From contig NZ_CP108080.1 in the NCBI RefSeq assembly GCF_036181745.1, forward strand, positions 7,939,501-8,003,500: 64,000 nucleotides of DNA, in the 5' to 3' direction. How positions within the stretch are numbered: the stretch's first letter is position 1; each line of letters opens with the position of its first letter. Position numbers and translations under genes: made by a program. This stretch comes from Streptomyces sp. NBC_00259. Its GTDB lineage: Bacteria > Actinomycetota > Actinomycetes > Streptomycetales > Streptomycetaceae. Under the pieces are notes generated by a model. That model worked only from the letters and a program-made list of their open reading frames with translations. It ran no database searches and had not been told where the DNA came from. Below are positions 62,541 through 64,000 of the stretch, in pieces.

Positions 62541-63551
62541 ATGTCGTCGTCCCCGAATCCCGCGGCCCTCCCCGGCGTCACGTCGCGGCCCGGCGCCGTT
62601 GCGCTTCTTGACACCGAACCCCCCGCCGACGTGGCGCGTTGGGCGGCGGAGCAGCGTGAGGCGCTGCGTGCTGTCGTCGCCGAGCGTGGTGCGGTGCTGG
62701 TCCGCGGCCTGAACCTGAGTGATGCCGATCAGGTGGGCGGTGTCTTCCGCCGGCTGGCCGGCGGCGAGCTGATGAGTGAACGCGAGGCCTTCGCCGCCCG
62801 GCAGAGCTACCCCGGCGGTGTGTACTCCTCCACCACCTGGCCCGCCAACCAGCCCATGTGCATGCACCACGAACTCAGCTACACCCTCGAGTTCCCCGGC
62901 CTGATGATGTTCGCCTGCCTCAGCGCCCCCACCCAGCAGGGCGCCACCGCGGTCGCCGACGCACCCACCGTGCTCCAGGCCCTGCCCCCCGAACTGGTCA
63001 AACGGTTCGAGCAGGAAGGCTGGCTCCTCACCCGCAGCTACAACGACGAGATCGGCGCCTCCTTCGCCGAAGCCTTCGGCACCGACGACAAAGCCATCAT
63101 CGAGAACTACTGCCGGATCAACGCCATCGACTTCGCCTGGCAGAGCGACGGCACCCTGCACACCCGCCAGCGCCGCAGCGCCATCGTCCGCCACCCCGTC
63201 ACCGGCGAACGCTGCTGGTTCAACCAGATCGCCTTCCTCAACCAGTGGACCCTCGCCGAAGAGGTCCGCGAATACCTCGTCGACGTCTACGGCGAGGACG
63301 GCCTGCCCTTCAACACCCGCTACGGCGACGGCGACCCCATCGGCGAGGACGTCGTCCAGATCCTCAACGAGACCTACGAGGCCCACACCGCCCGCGAACC
63401 CTGGCAGGCCGGCGACCTCCTGCTCGTCGACAACATCCGCACCGCCCACAGCCGAGAGCCCTACGAAGGCACACGCGAAGTCCTCGTCGGCCTCGCCGGA
63501 CCCGTACGACTCACCGACTGCTCACCCACCATCGAGGTGAGCGACCAATGA
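62541..63551 (+). CDS. TauD/SyrP-like Fe(II)/2-oxoglutarate dioxygenase
   Basis: A 336-residue protein of the TauD/TfdA and clavaminate synthase-like superfamily. MCMHHELSY supplies the His-x-Glu metal site, and NIRTAHSREPYEGTREVL supplies the distal His and the 2-oxoglutarate Arg. SyrP-type relatives hydroxylate amino acids bound to NRPS carriers. Its position between the A-PCP and SbnB genes suggests beta-hydroxylation of a carrier-bound Dap or Asp-like unit, which would be unusual for a homopolymer locus. ATG at 62541 with AAAGGGA upstream. Confidence 0.88.
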   Translation: MSSSPNPAALPGVTSRPGAVALLDTEPPADVARWAAEQREALRAVVAERGAVLVRGLNLSDADQVGGVFRRLAGGELMSEREAFAARQSYPGGVYSSTTWPANQPMCMHHELSYTLEFPGLMMFACLSAPTQQGATAVADAPTVLQALPPELVKRFEQEGWLLTRSYNDEIGASFAEAFGTDDKAIIENYCRINAIDFAWQSDGTLHTRQRRSAIVRHPVTGERCWFNQIAFLNQWTLAEEVREYLVDVYGEDGLPFNTRYGDGDPIGEDVVQILNETYEAHTAREPWQAGDLLLVDNIRTAHSREPYEGTREVLVGLAGPVRLTDCSPTIEVSDQ

Positions 63552-63663
63552 CCCCCATCCGGCGACCACCATCCGCCGTCCGCTGACCGCTGGCCCCCGT
63601 CCGATGACCGCCATCCGTTCCACGATTACCACCAGCCGCTCCACTCCACCACGGGAGTTGTCC
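63552..63663. other. 112-bp spacer with degenerate repeats before SbnB gene
   Basis: Variants of GACCGCCATCCG recur (for example near 63557, 63577 and 63605). An in-frame ATG at 63604 could extend the SbnB gene by 20 residues but lacks a ribosome site. No other feature. Confidence 0.4.
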
Positions 63664-64000
63664 ATGTCGCAGCCGTCCGCCGTGCCGCCGTTCGCGGTGA
63701 TCCCCGGTGCCCAGGTCCAGCATGCCCTCAAGGGCCGTGAGAAGCAGATCGTCGAACTCGTCGAGTCCACCTACCGGTTGCATGCGGCAGGTGATTCGGT
63801 GAACCCGCCGTCGTACTTTCTGCGCTTCCCCGACCGCCCGACCGCCCGCATCATCGCGCTTCCGGCCTCGATCGGCGGTCAGGTCCGCGTGGACGGCCTG
63901 AAGTGGATCTCCAGCTTCCCGACGAACGTCGCGGCGGGCATTCCGCGCGCCTCGGCCGTGCTGATCCTCAACGACCACGACACCGGCTATCCGTTCGCCT
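63664..64000 (+). CDS. sbnB: SbnB-like 2,3-diaminopropionate synthase, truncated by window end
   Basis: The first 112 residues of an ornithine cyclodeaminase/mu-crystallin family protein. PSYFLRFPDRPTARIIALPA and VDGLKWISSFPTNVAAGIPRASAVLILND match SbnB, the NAD-dependent enzyme that cleaves the SbnA product to L-Dap and 2-oxoglutarate. The NAD-binding domain lies beyond the window. ATG at 63664 is preceded by GGGAG. It completes the Dap pathway with the SbnA gene 7.4 kb upstream on the other strand. Confidence 0.9.
   Translation, partial: MSQPSAVPPFAVIPGAQVQHALKGREKQIVELVESTYRLHAAGDSVNPPSYFLRFPDRPTARIIALPASIGGQVRVDGLKWISSFPTNVAAGIPRASAVLILNDHDTGYPFA

Overview
The window is high-GC actinobacterial DNA, almost certainly Streptomyces. 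Start codons include many GTG and several TTG, Shine-Dalgarno sites are GGAGG-like, and terminators are long GC hairpins without a U tract. Gene content also fits: streptogrisin-type protease, LAxTG sortase substrate, SpoIIE-HATPase regulator, type III PKS and NRPS genes. The density of secondary-metabolite and surface-polysaccharide genes suggests a chromosome arm. I saw no rRNA, tRNA, transposase or CRISPR array.

Layout. (1) 1-9610, mixed genes: a truncated type III polyketide synthase divergent from a UbiA prenyltransferase; a secreted streptogrisin-like protease; a secreted neutral ceramidase; an alpha/beta hydrolase and GNAT pair; an orphan Ser/Thr kinase; a YciO-type Sua5 protein; and a DUF429 gene with an apparent frameshift. 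(2) 10002-10967: a wall-anchored protein with an Asp/His-rich repeat region and an LAATG sorting signal. (3) 11091-30248: an exopolysaccharide locus with a DUF4012 protein, LMW tyrosine phosphatase, asparagine synthase, Wzy-like polymerase, Wzx-like flippase, two GT4 glycosyltransferases, two tandem hexapeptide acyltransferases, two methyltransferases, two sugar-nucleotide epimerases, a WecA/MraY-type initiating transferase, a UDP-sugar 6-dehydrogenase and a Wzc-like BY-kinase. A glutaminyl cyclase follows. (4) 31654-44770: an NRPS locus with an exporter, a free-standing condensation domain, C-A-T, A-T, A-T, and a terminal C-(vestigial A)-T-reductase. The three predicted A-domain pockets (basic, aromatic, branched aliphatic) plus reductive release point to a peptide aldehyde protease inhibitor of the antipain/MAPI/chymostatin type. 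(5) 45026-55086, mixed genes: SLC13/ArsB-like permease with a probable CTG start, universal stress protein, ParA ATPase with a small partner and adjacent 19-bp tandem repeats, HxlR regulator, GNAT, two MFS exporters, and a PAS-SpoIIE-HATPase regulator. (6) 55263-64000 (runs off the end): a 2,3-diaminopropionate (Dap) locus. SbnA- and SbnB-type enzymes flank a split homopoly(amino acid) synthetase (a PCP plus membrane/three-soluble-domain protein, and a separate partial C-A-PCP protein) and a TauD/SyrP-like dioxygenase.

How they work together. In region 3, sugar-nucleotide enzymes feed the initiating transferase and glycosyltransferases; the repeat unit is flipped and polymerised, and chain length is set by the BY-kinase, probably reversed by the LMW phosphatase at the other end. 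In region 6, SbnA and SbnB should make L-Dap, the A-PCP protein should activate it or a derivative, and the membrane protein resembles the polymerising half of epsilon-poly-lysine synthetase. The separate carrier and the dioxygenase make a modified poly-Dap or a Dap-capped product plausible. This split synthetase and the reductase-terminated NRPS are the two systems most worth following. All substrate predictions are read by eye from motifs and remain inference.
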